This document shows positions 1-52,194 of a stretch of 64,000 nucleotides of DNA, piece by piece; position 1 is the first letter of the stretch; every line of letters starts with the position of its first letter. The DNA is from Flaccisagitta enflata (Eukaryota > Chaetognatha > Sagittoidea > Aphragmophora): contig OZ231126.1 of assembly GCA_965153355.1 (NCBI GenBank), positions 76,074,001 to 76,138,000 of the forward strand, written 5' to 3'. The notes beneath the pieces were generated by a model. The model was given only the letters and a program-made list of their open reading frames with translations. It was not told where the DNA came from and searched no databases. Position numbers and translations under genes: made by a program.

Positions 1-121
1 CCACATCTCCCATCACCTCTCTTTTTCCCCTCTCATACTTACCAACTCTTCCTCCTCCCTTTTCCCCCTTTCCCTTCTATGACTAGGCCTCCGGTGAGTT
101 TCAAAAGGGAAGGCAGTCGGT

Positions 122-123
<2 letters not shown>

Positions 124-171
<48 letters not shown>
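124..171. repeat. (CT)n microsatellite
   Basis: Uninterrupted CT dinucleotide run about 48 bases long in the FoxF 5' region. Confidence 0.95.
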
Positions 172-173
<2 letters not shown>

Positions 174-385
174 ACCAGCGCCTTTGGACTCATCGAGGGC
201 TTTCATCTTTTTCGCCGCGGTCAACCATCTGGTTAAACCATTTTTAGTCTCCTTTTTTTCTTTTTTTCTTTTTACTACTATTGATAGTTCATCCTCTATA
301 TTTCTTTATTTTTTTCAGGTCAACTAATCTAAAAAAGGGAAAAAAAGTTTTGTGCAGTAACTTCCGACGTGTCGATAGATATTAT

Positions 386-390
386 AAAAA

Positions 391-477
<87 letters not shown>

Positions 478-478
478 G
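386..478. repeat. (GAAA)n microsatellite
   Basis: Tetranucleotide GAAA run of about 23 units. It lies 160 bases upstream of the FoxF start codon, probably in the 5' UTR or promoter. Confidence 0.95.
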
Positions 479-640
479 AAGAAAGAGATGACTATAAAAA
501 AACCCGAAATGGTAAATCCGAAAAGTACCCGATGACAAAACCAGGAAAACAAAAATACAAACTCTTTTTCCATCTTCAATTATTGCTAAACGACTGTTGA
601 TTCACAAAAAAAGTCACTTTCTTTTTCTCCATTCGGAAAT

Positions 641-17576
<16,936 letters not shown>

Positions 17577-17797
17577 AGAAAAAACTCAGTGAAACGAATA
17601 CGCGACTTTAAACGTTGCTGTGTCGGTCCGTCTGTCGACTGGCTGACCCTGTCCAACCGTTCTCGTCAGGATGACTGTGTATCCAGCCCTGCTTACCTTC
17701 ATTCACTTGGACAAATCCTAGGCCGGCTCATTGCAATTCTAAATCTGCAATTCAATTTATCATCACCTTTTTTTCGGAATCCTTCGTATTTCATGTA

Positions 17798-18213
17798 CAC
17801 GCTTTTCTTTTTATAAGAACACTGTTTATAAGAACATCAGCCTCAGATTAAGCCAAAAAAATAAGAACATCTTAAGAACATGCTGAGCCTCAGATTTGAA
17901 GATAAGAATATAAGTTTTCAAAAAAGTCGTAAAATTAGATGAAAAACCCTGAGTGATAGATACTTTGATAATGCTTTCTAAAACAATTATTTATCAAAGA
18001 TTAATCTTACATTTTTCTTTATTTAATATAAATGTTTTTTTTTACAATTGCTTAAAAAACAAACATTTATATTAATATAGATATATAATTAAAAAGATTA
18101 TCTAATTTAAAAATAAGAACATATTAAAAATGCTTGAGCCTCAAAAAGGGGCTGAAAATAAGAACGCTGAGGCTGACTTTAAAAATCCATGTTCTTACAA
18201 AATGAAAAGCGTG
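17798..18213. mobile_element. 416-bp MITE with TA duplication in FoxF 3' region
   Basis: Ends are CACGCTTTTCTTTTTATAAG and, in inverse, CTTACAAAATGAAAAGCGTG, flanked by TA (17796-17797, 18214-18215). The interior repeats TAAGAACAT and GCTGAGCCTC in inverse. It is related to 31440-31902. Confidence 0.75.
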
Positions 18214-18215
18214 TA

Positions 18216-18401
18216 CAGTAGATGTCATCTAAACCAAATCCAACTTCTGTACACCCTAAAATACTTTACTTTTTTCAAATATAATTTTGAATTTCGAATA
18301 GCCTACCATATCTCATTGTCAACCCCTTAGGACATAAGCATTGTACACACAGTTGTATTCATATACATGACTGATATTCTAAGTCTAGATGACATCTACT
18401 G
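18216..18401. mobile_element. 186-bp MITE with TA duplication, abutting the previous one
   Basis: Ends are CAGTAGATGTCATCTAAACC and its near complement (AGTCTAGATGACATCTACTG). TA lies on both sides. The left TA (18214-18215) is the right TA of the preceding element. Confidence 0.7.
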
Positions 18402-19367
18402 TAACTTATCAGTACGCATTTTGCGCCACTCGCAGTTCATTGTTCTGTCTTTGTACCCTAAATCCCTTTTAATGTCGTAAGTCATCTTTATTCATGGTTA
18501 CCAGTAACGGCAATTGTCGCCGTGAGGAAAAAAGTCGTAAGCATTGGTCATTTTTTACCAAGCTTTTGTCATCAGTCACTGCAAATTTTTTTATTGGTTA
18601 GATCAAATCAAGAGCAATTGCATATATTGATTACCCTGAAAATCAAGAGAAAAATAGGACTGAACCAAATGAGCTAGATGAGCTAAAATGCTCAAAATAA
18701 CTCAACGAGACAACCAGCTATGCTCACTGACATGCTTATATTTGCATGCTCACAACATAACATTTATCTCATTAAACATCAGAAAAAAACAAAGCTAAAT
18801 GAGCTAAGTGAGCTAGAATACTCAAAAACACCCTCACAGATGAACATCTATGCTTACTGACATGCTTTTTTGTACCTGCTGGCTGAAACATATTTAAAGA
18901 TATCTATTCCTTTATCGTATTTTAAATGAAAAAAAACTAAGTTAAATTAGCTATATGAGCTAGACTGTTCAAAAGCACCCTACAGATGAGCAGCTATGTT
19001 TTCTTGTATTTGCATGCTCAAACAAACATAAATACACTTTTTTATTGATCTTACTTAAAATCATAATAGAACGAAAAAATTCAATTTGAATTTTATGTAA
19101 ATGAATTTTTAAAAAATCATAATGCAAAAAATATTTGTTGTAGAGCATTCTGCTTGGCACCAAATGAAAGAGAATGATCAAATTTACTTACCCTATCAAT
19201 TTCATTGGAGGCTCCAATTGGTCAATTATTGGAGGCTCCAATCGGTCAATCGAGAGCCTCAACTTTCGTATAAGAAAATGAAAACCATGTTTCTCTCGAA
19301 TATGTCAAAAAGTCGAAAACTGACTTTTTCACGATCAACCCATCGTAAAGCATCCTAACGATAAATG

Positions 19368-19767
19368 AATAAAATGGGCTGTCAGTTTAACCCCAAAGCA
19401 CTATCATAATGTCGATATGTGAAAGAGTTTCATACGAAATACCAACGATTATCAATTGAAAAACTACCGGACCAAAAAATTCATCAACGGTTTCGCATTG
19501 CTGAGCTACATGTTACCGAAGAAAACACACGAGAATAGTTTTGACGACTGACTGTTCATGTTTCATTATAAGTTTCGAAGAACTATTCATTTGAAAGATA
19601 TGAAAATATTTTCCATTGTACATATTGTAAAATGTACATTTTCTATGTCCTGTCTGTATTCGTTATTTCATGTCGTCAAATCGTCTTCCATTTCTATAAG
19701 AAAGAGAGACATTTCTATGGATGAATTGTAATTGCTTTTTTAGTGTTTTATTGTCACAAAAAATAAA
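19368..19767 (+). promoter_or_regulatory. Candidate polyadenylation signals for FoxF
   Basis: AATAAA occurs on the + strand at 19368-19373 and 19762-19767, downstream of the FoxF stop. The second is followed by a GT-rich stretch (TGTGTTGTC), the usual downstream element. Use of either implies a 3' UTR of about 2 kb containing three inverted-repeat insertions. Confidence 0.4.
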
Positions 19768-19834
19768 ACTGTGTTGTCTCAATTGTGGCCTCCTTATAGC
19801 GTCCTCGGACTTTTTTTTTCTGTAACATCATTTC

Positions 19835-19851
19835 TTTATTAGAAATTTATT
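19835..19851 (-). promoter_or_regulatory. Candidate polyadenylation signals for the minus-strand gene
   Basis: Two AATAAA hexamers read on the - strand at 19851-19846 and 19840-19835, about 200 bases past the TAA that ends the minus-strand gene. They lie within 100 bases of the + strand AATAAA at 19762, which places two convergent genes tail to tail. Confidence 0.45.
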
Positions 19852-20045
19852 CACTCAATGGTACAGTTGGATCCCGCAATGACGGATGTCAAGGGATCAA
19901 CAAATATCATTAATGATAGAGAGATATCAGTTATTGCCAATGTACAAATTTTTAAAAAATGTCTTAAAGGTTCAAAAGTTTTTTATCCGTTATAGGTAGA
20001 ATTCTGTTACTCTTGAATCCGTTATGGAGGTGTGTATAAATACAA

Positions 20046-40014
<19,969 letters not shown>

Positions 40015-40071
40015 CTGAAAAAAAATTTGATGGAAGGCATATTAGTCAATGTTGAAAAAGAGATGCTAATG

Positions 40072-40104
40072 ATGGTGATGATGTTGGTGTTGATATCGAT
40101 GATG

Positions 40105-40140
<36 letters not shown>

Positions 40141-40141
40141 T

Positions 40142-40195
<54 letters not shown>

Positions 40196-40204
40196 CGATG
40201 ATGA
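40072..40204. repeat. (GAT)n microsatellite
   Basis: About 130 bases of GATGAT units just upstream (minus sense) of the 42-nt exon. Confidence 0.95.
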
Positions 40205-40224
40205 TCACGAGTAAGATTCTTTTT

Positions 40225-40690
40225 GGGCAGCGGCCCCGACGGGCCGATGTTTGGTAGGACTCAGGGGCATAAATTATTTATGTCCTTCCGTCCGTACATC
40301 CCTTCCCCCCCCCCCAGTTGCATATTGAATAACACGGATAATTGACAAAATGCCAATTTCCCATTGAATAATTTGAAAAATTGGCAAAAAACCAAATCAT
40401 GCAAAATTCCAATTGGATAACATAGCAAATTGACAAATGAAGGATAAAATCATGAAACTCCATTGAATAACAAAAAAATTGACAAGAAATTAAGTTAATG
40501 CTTCTATTGAATATCATAGAAAATTGCTCAACAGGCCCCAAAATTGCACCTCCAGGACGGAAGGATGTATGTAATTTTTGCCCCTGTGTTCTACAGGACA
40601 TCGACCCTTTGGGGCCGCTGCCCTGCTCTCACAATACTTTTTAATTGGATCACTCCTAGCAGGGCATCGGGTACCGCTGACCATGTGTGT
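40225..40690 (+). mobile_element. Family B element with unique core
   Basis: Head TTTGGGCAGCGGCCCCGACG, then AGGACTCAGGGG and a C run. The core has units of about 45-50 bp containing CCATTGAATAACA and AATTGACAAA. The tail is CCTGTGTTCTACAGGACATC, GGGGCCGCTGCCCTGCTC, AGCAGGGCATCGGGTACCGC and TGACCA. A related core lies at 62090-62370. Confidence 0.65.
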
Positions 40691-40724
40691 GTGTTTGTGT
40701 GTAATACTCGTACTCTTTAAAATA

Positions 40725-41265
40725 TCCTAGTGGGGAGTACCCCGCAAAAAGACATCAAAGAAAACATATTTCTGCTTCTAGAAATGATAATCTAATTCTG
40801 AAAAAAATTCCTGAAAGAACTTTCAAACCGATTTTGTCTGTATTAAGCTAGAAAATTGGGTTTTGAAAAAATAACCGACCCGGTAGAAGTCAAAAATGCT
40901 CATTTTTTGAGAAAAATCACCGTTTTCCTCAAAAAATTAGAGTTCCACATTTTTTTCTCTGCCATTTATTAACAAATTGTGCCATACTGCTGTAAATGGT
41001 CTCTAATTAAAGATAACCTTTTAAACTCATCTCGCTCATTATTCAAGTTACTTGTCATTTCATTCATTATCACATTCTTATACGGTTAGGTCAATAGAGC
41101 TTGGGATAGGTCTGATAGAGCTAAGGATAGGTCTAAGAACTATAACGCCAGGCGCACCGTCTTGGCCCGCGTACCCGACCTTTTTTCAGAATTTGACTAT
41201 CATTTCTAGCAGCTGAAATAGGAAGTTTTTTTTTTGGCACTTTGCGGGGTATTCCCTGTATTTCA
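40725..41265. mobile_element. Inverted-repeat element carrying a family A subfamily 3 tail
   Basis: The outer arms of about 80 bp are inverse: GGGGAGTACCCCGCAAAAAG with TTCTAGAAATGATAATCTAA, versus TTTGACTATCATTTCTAGCA with TTTGCGGGGTATTCCC. The inside has two units of the 21-bp GGTCTGATAGAGCTAAGGAT array and the tail GGCGCACCGTCTTGGCCCG. Confidence 0.6.
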
Positions 41266-41328
41266 TGAACGTATTGATTGATTTATTGATTGATTGATTT
41301 CTCTTGACATATTAACGCCATATTCGAG

Positions 41329-41332
<4 letters not shown>

Positions 41333-41398
<66 letters not shown>
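41333..41398. repeat. (GA)n microsatellite
   Basis: About 66 bases of pure GA. Confidence 0.95.
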
Positions 41399-41401
<3 letters not shown>

Positions 41402-41592
41402 ATCCATGCGGAAGTAACTGCGAATGACGCATTTACGCGTCCCTCTTCGTCTTCAGTTTCCCTGTCAAGTGCCGCGTTTCACGTTTTTGCGCGAGAGGAG
41501 TTGCATTTGATGGACTTCCTTTTATTTGCGCTTGCAGGCAAAGTTTTTCCTCTTCGACGCTTTTCAAGAGCGTGTCCAAGAGTAAATTCCTG

Positions 41593-41745
41593 GTTTTTAG
41601 TCCCGGGCACGCGACTCTACTCCTAGCCGTGTCGGTCTCCTCGTCCGTCCGTCCGTCCGTAACATTTTTGAACTGCGAGCGGTTTTCGCATTAAAACTCC
41701 TGCCCAACCGTCCGCGACTGGATTGCCGTGTATCCGGCCTTGTTA
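41593..41745 (+). mobile_element. Family A element, subfamily 1, complete short copy
   Basis: Head TTTTTAGTCCCGGGCACGCG, ACTCTACTCCTAGCCGTGTC, four CGTC units, CTGCCCAACC, tail GTCCGCGACTGG, hairpin GCCG-TGTATC-CGGC, CTTGTT. Confidence 0.7.
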
Positions 41746-42355
41746 ACATGTTTTTTCTTCTTCTATCTCTTCAATTTTTTACAAAATTTCTGCATTAAGT
41801 AATATAATGAAGGTCATACTCGGATCTTCGTAACCTGTTGTAGGTTTCTTGCACTACGTTGATTTTTGTTGTTTTTGTTTTTGGTCTACCCTTCACCGCT
41901 GGTCCGATCATCTGTCTCTTGAAATAACTTTTTTTTTAGTTAGTCCGTTTATCCATTCACTGTCGTCTGTCGTAATTTGTCCGGTTTGTCATTTTGAGAC
42001 CGCAAATTGAGTTAGGAGGGTGTATTTGATATTTACTCTATCACACTTGTGTCACTTTTGTCAACGATTGAGGACTAACAACGTACGCAACGGTTTGTGT
42101 GCTTCACATAGTGGCAAAATGTGGCTTCGCGACTTAGTTTTATCCTCATCTTTTCATTTACATCTTGCGTCTTGTATTTCTAAACGACCGGACACAATAA
42201 AGTGTTTCAAGTATTTTCCATCGTCATCAGTCATCCCCTTAACAGCCAATAAACGAGTAAAATAATAAGACGACATTTCTCTACCATTTCTCAATTACCT
42301 TATCACGTTATCAGCCATTACGCGGTGTATTCTTCACCATCGTCTTTCTTTCCTG

Positions 42356-46344
<3,989 letters not shown>

Positions 46345-46514
46345 GTGAGAATGAAGTGGGATTCGATGGTGAAGAGGTCTAGAATCACGCGTGTGGAAAC
46401 GTGAATGGCGCTGGAGTCTGGAAATGAACGAGGTGAGAAACAAATTCGGCCTGATGGCAAAGGGTTAAGGTAACTTAAGTAGCATCCATTTGGAGACAAG
46501 GATGGCGCTGGATA

Positions 46515-46830
46515 ATAGTCGCAAAAGCGTTACATGGTCAGCGGTACCCGATGCCCCTATGTTGGTTTATGTTGGCATGAGATGATAAGTGGGGCAGCAA
46601 CCCCGGAGGGGCCAATGACCTATGATTTTATACTGGACAATTGCAGGGTCTTTAGTACCTGAGTTTGGGTTCAAGTAGCCTAATTTGAGGTCTTAGTTGC
46701 CTGATTTGAGGTCTTAGTTGCCTGGTTTGAGAGGTTTAAGAAGCTGGTTTTGGGGCTTAGCGGCCTGATTTTGGGTCGAATTCAGGGCTCGAGGCCTGAT
46801 CTGGGTCCTAATGGCGTTGATAGTGTTAAG
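46515..46830 (-). mobile_element. Family B element, truncated
   Basis: The inverse tail is AAAAGCGTTACATGGTCAGC, GGTACCCGATGCCCC and GGGGCAGCAACCCCGGAGGG, with ATGACCTATGATTTTATAC. A short array with CCTGATTTGAGGTCTTAGTT follows. The far end is not found. Confidence 0.55.
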
Positions 46831-46975
46831 TTGACATGAGTCATCACTTTTTCCAGTGGGTTTCTACGGCCCCCAAAACCCATTAAGTTGAATAAGTTGA
46901 TGTTAATAACATTGTTATTGATGTTATTGATTTTGTTGATCAAGCCGATTAATTCATTGTCAATCAAGTCCACTA

Positions 46976-47243
46976 CAGTCTATGGACATTTCGGTATTTG
47001 TAGATATGTCAGCAGTTTGGTATATTTCAACCCGTTGAAATCTTTCATTCTGGTATATTTCAACGGGTTGAAATCTCTCATTTTGGCACATTTCAACACG
47101 TTGAAATCTCTCATTCTACAAGATTAATATCAGTAGAATGAAAGATTTCAACCCGTTGAAATATGCTGAAATGAGAGATTTCAACAGGTTGAAATGTACC
47201 AAACTGCTGACATATCTACAAATACCGAAATGTCCATAGACTG
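46976..47243. mobile_element. 268-bp foldback element with 4-bp duplication ACTA
   Basis: Ends are CAGTCTATGGACATTTCGGT and its complement. ACTA directly repeated at 46972-46975 and 47244-47247. Inside are five palindromic TTCAACCCGTTGAAAT-type boxes about 33 bp apart. Confidence 0.8.
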
Positions 47244-47254
47244 ACTAAGTCATT

Positions 47255-47387
47255 TCAGTCATTTCTAATATTTCTCTTTATTCAGTGATTTCAGTCATGT
47301 TAAGTCGATAAAAAGATACAATTAGGAGTCAGGTCGATTCAGTTATTTATGTCTCGCACGCGACTTGTAGATGTTGGCCATGTTTGC
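47255..47387 (+). mobile_element. Family A tail fragment, subfamily 1b
   Basis: AAGTCATTTCAGTCATTTCT units followed by GTCTCGCACGCGACTTGTAG, ATGTTGGCCATGTT. Confidence 0.5.
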
Positions 47388-47444
47388 TTTTACAAAGAAG
47401 ATATCGCCTCCCTAAATTATTTTGAATAAAACTTGATTATCGTT

Positions 47445-47562
47445 TTTTCGTTCATTCTTTCATTCATTCATTCATTCATTCATTCATTCCTTCATTCATT
47501 CATTCATTCATTCATTCATTCTTTCATTCATTTATTCATTCATTTGCTCATTCATTTATTCA
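47445..47562. repeat. (ATTC)n microsatellite
   Basis: About 115 bases of TTCA units with several single-base changes. Confidence 0.9.
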
Positions 47563-47565
47563 TAC

Positions 47566-48540
47566 AGTGGAAATCCGATATAATGGTATTGAAGGGACTG
47601 GGGAATTGTGGTTGTTAAATCCGAATGTTGGTAAATCAATTATCAATTTTTGTTACTAAAAAAAAAGAGATCAAAACAAAGTTAAACAAACAAACATAAA
47701 AAATCAATGAATTGCAATGGTTGAGCATTTTTGCATTTGGCAAACTGAGAGACAGATTAATAGATACATCCTCTGATAGTCCTGCTTTGACATATTTAAA
47801 AATCATTATCATATATAAAGAACTAAAACTATTTAGCAAGGTAAAGAATACCACAATGATTGAGGAAAAATCGATCTGAATTCAAATGTGTAAATTTATT
47901 TGTGTTTATTTATTTCCCACCTAATTTTTTTTTGTGTTATTCCCATTTCATGCTTTTGTATGCGTTTTTTTATTTGCTTTTTGTACTTTTATATTTTTAT
48001 ATTAAATATTGGTTAGAAAGGGATAGTTATAGAGATGAAATAAAAACTTATATAAATTTGATCAAATCTTACATTGATGCTTTTAAATCAAAAATAATTT
48101 TTTCTTAGGCCAAGAAACAGCACCCGCTAATCTGGTTTGGCTGTTAAATCAGGTCTTTTACTCCGCATAGGCCAGAATTGAGTGTCCAAAGACCTGAGGG
48201 GTGGAGAAGTGTTCCATGTCGCCTATGGAACACAAATCACCCTTCGGCAAGTTTTTACTAAAGCACATTTTTTGTTAAAATCACTTCCTCGATGGGAATG
48301 TAAATGACAGTTATTTGCTCGAAACGATCGAAATTTTTTAATCTTTAAAAAATCATAACTCTTCTTGTAATGACGCCACAATGCTCATTCAACGGCATTT
48401 TTTAAGTAGTTTGTCTGTGTAAAATTTCATCTCAATCGGTCCAGGGGTCGCCGAGCAAATTGAATTTGTATTTCAAAAATGACAAAAGAATTAGCTTTTT
48501 TTTTCAAATTTCGATAGGTCGTCAACCGTTCCATGCCATG
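47566..48540. other. Mostly unannotated; possible pogo/Tigger terminus
   Basis: CAGTGGAAATCCGATATAAT at 47566 resembles pogo/Tigger-group ends (CAGTNGAACCTCGATATAAC type). No matching opposite end is found. The rest (to 48540) shows no gene or known repeat. Confidence 0.3.
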
Positions 48541-48559
48541 GAGGAGCGAGAGACTGACG

Positions 48560-48560
48560 A

Positions 48561-48599
<39 letters not shown>

Positions 48600-48772
48600 C
48601 AGACAGAGACAGACTGGCAGACAGAGACAGACAGGCAGACGGATAAACCAAAACAGACAGAAAGACATAGACTGAAACAGACGGAAACACACAGACTGAA
48701 ATAGACAGAAAGACAGACTGAAACAGACAAATACGGCAGAGCAGACTGGCACAGACGGAAAGACTGACAGGC

Positions 48773-48850
<78 letters not shown>
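48560..48850. repeat. (GACA)n and (GA)n compound microsatellite
   Basis: GACA units to about 48650, imperfect GACAGACTGAAACA units to 48775, then pure GA to 48850 and CCGT units to 48935. Confidence 0.9.
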
Positions 48851-48854
<4 letters not shown>

Positions 48855-48989
48855 TGTCTGTCCATCCATCCGGCCGTCCGTCCGTCTGTCCGTCCATCCG
48901 TCCGTCCCTCTGTCCGTCCTCCCATCCGTCTGTTCACCCATCTGTGATGATCAAGTCGAAAAGTGGAAAAAATAGCATTTGTGATATAT

Positions 48990-49290
48990 TTTGGGCAGTG
49001 GCCCCAAAGGGCCGATGTCCTGAAGGCCATGGGTGAATTTCCAGATTTTCGTCCATCTGTCCATCCATCCATCCCCCCCCCCTCTCCCTGAGGCCTCAAA
49101 TCAGCCCTCTCAAGCCCCTTTTCCTGCTCATTGGCTTTACTTGCTCGCTCCATTCATGGGCTTGCTCTCTCACTGTGCTCACTCCCTAGTAGGATGGTTG
49201 TTATTCATGAACATGTGTTTGAGCTGTAATCGTGTTTCACAGAAAGAAACGCAATTGTCGTCCTCACTAGAAACACGCTCCAACTGATTT
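48990..49290. mobile_element. Family B head fragment joined to a decayed GGGCG-type element
   Basis: TTTTGGGCAGTGGCCCCAAA, CCGATGTCCTGAAGG and CCATCC units (48990-49110). These are followed by GCTTGCTCTCTCACTGTGCT to CACTAGAAACACGCTCC (49120-49290), the right half of the element type seen at 3615. Confidence 0.5.
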
Positions 49291-49423
49291 AGGTGTACTC
49301 AGCACTAACTAGGCATTCACTCAAAAAATTCATGTATTTGTTTGTAGTCTTTTCATGGTTGAATATTTTTTGAAAGGTATGGCATGTTTAGTACCAAAGT
49401 TACCAAATTGGGGGAAAAGATTT

Positions 49424-49860
49424 GTATATTTGCCGGATACATGGCTACACTAGTCGCGTCCGGGTGGGAAAGGGCAATGATAGAACAGGTCACTTTGGCA
49501 TTCAGGAGCAGGAGCAGCGAGCTCACAAAGCTCAAAAATGCCAAAAAAGTAAAAGTCGCAAAAGCGTTAGATGGTCAGCGGTACCTGTGCCCTGCCTTAG
49601 TAAGTTGTGCTTGTAGTTTGAGGGGAAGCAGGACAGTGGCCGAAGGGGTTGATGACCTATGCTTTCACTTGTATGGGGAATTTTTTCATCCTTCTCTTTC
49701 GTCCCCTCCAAAACCCAGTCTTGAGGCCTAAATTTTAGCTTGGAGGCCCAGATCCCAGTCTCGAGGCCCAAATCCCAGCCTTTAGGCCCTTATCCTAGCT
49801 TCAATGGCTGGGATATGGACCTCAAGGCTGAAATTTAAGCCTCCAAGCTGGGATCTCACA
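49424..49860 (-). mobile_element. Family A fragment interrupted by a family B element
   Basis: On the - strand a subfamily 1 tail is seen as the complement of GCCGGATACATGGCTACACT and AGTCGCGTCCGGGTGGG. It stops at AAAAAGTAAAA. A family B copy starts at 49553 (GTCGCAAAAGCGTTAGATGG, AGGACAGTGGCCGAAGGGG) with a short array of AGGCCCAAATCCCAG. Confidence 0.55.
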
Positions 49861-49869
49861 GAGCGCCAT

Positions 49870-50435
49870 GATGGGAAATAAGTAATGGACACGACTTTTT
49901 AAAACCTACTACAATAGTGCTGTTTTCCACTTCTACTAACCCTGTTTGGTTCATATCTGCAAAAAAAATCATTTCGAAATTGTGTTTAGTATATAAATAT
50001 TAATAAAAACATTATGTAAAATACATAGAAAATATAGCGATTCATAAAAGTTCATCGGTTTTCTAGAGTTGCGCACTTTGCCCATTGGCGGTACCTTTGA
50101 ATCCTCAGTGTTCAGAATGCGAAGCTAAATCCAATGCGCGCAATTGCGCTTTTGAGTTTAAGCTGAGAACAAGCTTGATTTCTTTTTACCCAATCAAACA
50201 AATTAGCCTAAGAGATATTTGTTATTTCCTTTCTTTTATCAAGTATTTTTTTGCCAAGCATAAACTTATGTTATTGGGTGAGCATAAATGAAATTAGAGC
50301 GCGGCTTTTCAAAGCTAATGGTGATTAGGGAGAAATTTCGCATCCTTTTAATCCTTAGATATGGAAGGATCATTCACATGGAAATTAGCTCTGGGTTTTC
50401 CTAGAATTTCCTTTGGTTAATCGAGTTATCCTACA
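49870..50435. other. Unannotated AT-rich DNA
   Basis: No gene, repeat family or RNA is recognised. Confidence 0.45.
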
Positions 50436-50439
50436 GTCC

Positions 50440-50830
50440 TTGTTTTAGACTTGTCTCAAAGTTGCCAATGAGGAGTCCTTATATTGTCCTTGTGATGTCC
50501 TTGTGATGTCCGAGAAATGTCCTAGATTTGACCTAGAGTTGTCCTCAAGTTGTTTTAAAAGTGTTCTAAAGTCGTCCAAAAGTTGTCCAAAAGTTGTTCT
50601 ATAACTCTCTCAGAGTTGTACTAGAGTTGTTTTTGTTATCCGAGAGTTGTCCTAGTTGTCTTAGGAATGTCCAAGGAGTTGTCCTAAAGTTGTCAGAATG
50701 TCCTTAAGTTTTTTTTAATTGTCCTAGAGGTAGCCTTTTTCACTCTAAGGGTTGTCCTAGATTTGTCCAAGAATTGTCCTAAAGTTATCCTCAAATTGTC
50801 CAAGAGTTGTTCTGTTGCCGTGCAACATGC
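50440..50830. repeat. Degenerate AGAGTTGTCCTA array
   Basis: Units of 10-14 bp on GAGTTGTCCTAAAGTTGTCC. The same word returns at 55070-55160 on the far side of the element 50848-55030. The array is therefore older than that insertion. Confidence 0.75.
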
Positions 50831-51319
50831 CCTAGAGTATACCTATACACACTGTCCCCGATAGCCCTATAAAGTTGGGCATCAATGTCCATGGATCAGA
50901 CCATGTTTCTAATGTTTTATGAGGTATTAGGACCTAGAAAAACATGGCGGCAAATTTTTTCTCACGCTGAAATTTTGTAAATATCATATTTTAGGGGCTT
51001 ATGATAAACTCATGATTGTAGAATCAAAACAAATGTTTAGGGGCACACACTTTCAAAGATATCTCTGCTTCTAGAAAAGCTAGGAAACTTTTTAAAAAAA
51101 GCAAATTAATCTACATTGAAACATCTACAAGATGAGCGCAATCTGGTTTTTGTAGCTTTAACCGTTTAGAAATGGCAAGCAAAAACGTGAAAATAGTCAA
51201 GTTCAAAATGTTTGAAAAATGACATATTGTTACTACTGAAGCTCATTTCTTACTAGTTATAATTTTGGTCCAGTCTCTCTTTTGAACAGCCAAAAGCAAC
51301 GAGTAGTTAGCAACACCCT

Positions 51320-52180
51320 TTGAGTGAGGGGATCAGGGTTGTGGCCTCAAAAGGGATGAGGTCTGGTGAGCCAAATGAGTAATCCAGCTTGGACTAACCT
51401 TTTATACAATTAACTTCTGAGAAGGCTGATATGAGGCCCCCCTAAAGGCTGATTTTAGACCAGCCAAGGCTGTTTCAAGGCCTGAGAGGACAAATTTAAG
51501 ACCTGACTGGACTATTTGAAGCCTTAGAGGGTAGATTGGAGGTCTGAGAGGAATAATTCAAGGCCATAAAGAGCTGAGTTGAGACCTGTTAGAGCTGATT
51601 TGAGGCTACATTGGGCGGATTCAATGTTTTAGTGGGCTGATTTGGGGCTTGAGAGGCCTGATACAATTGATTTAAGGCCTAATTTTGGGGCTGAGAGGGC
51701 GAATTTGAGTCCTGAAACACCTAACAGGGTGAGTTTGAGGTATGAGAGGGTGGATTCGAGATTTGAACCAGTCGGCCAAGGGCTATATGTGGTCAGCAAT
51801 ACTCGTTGCCCTGCTTTGCATGTTCTTGATACGCAATGAGAGGAAGCAGGGATGCGGTCCTTAAGGAGACAAAGTTCTATTCATCCATTTGTTTGTTTGT
51901 CCGTCTATCTGTCTGTCCCCCCAGGCCCTCTCAGACCTGAAATCTGCCCTCTCAGGCCTGAAATCTGCACTCCCAGGCCTTGAATCAGATAGGGCAGATT
52001 TCTGGCCAAAGAGAGCAGATTTCAGGCCTTGGAGGGCAGATTCAAGGCCTGAGAAGGCAGATTTCAAGCCTGAGAGGGCAGATTTCAAGCCTGAGGGGGT
52101 CCCTGTGTTCTACTTTGAGGCCGTTGCCAAAAATGGCTGATTTAAGGCTTATTAGGTCTACAGCATAAAACGGCCGATTT
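51320..52180. mobile_element. Family B arrays
   Basis: An array of degenerate 18-20 bp units containing GATTTGAGGCCTGAGAGG (51420-51770) precedes an inverse tail (TATGTGGTCAGCAATACTCG, 51786). It also precedes a GGCCTGAAATCTGCCCTCTC inverted array (51920-52100) that folds back on itself. Confidence 0.6.
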
Positions 52181-52194
52181 TAGGCCTTGGGGAG

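Larger units (their letters stand above)
1..640 (+). other. FoxF upstream region / 5' UTR
   Basis: No gene is seen here. The stretch holds a (CT)n microsatellite (124-171) and a (GAAA)n microsatellite (386-478), separated by T-rich DNA. It should contain the FoxF promoter and 5' UTR. I see no convincing TATA box or initiator placement. Confidence 0.5.
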
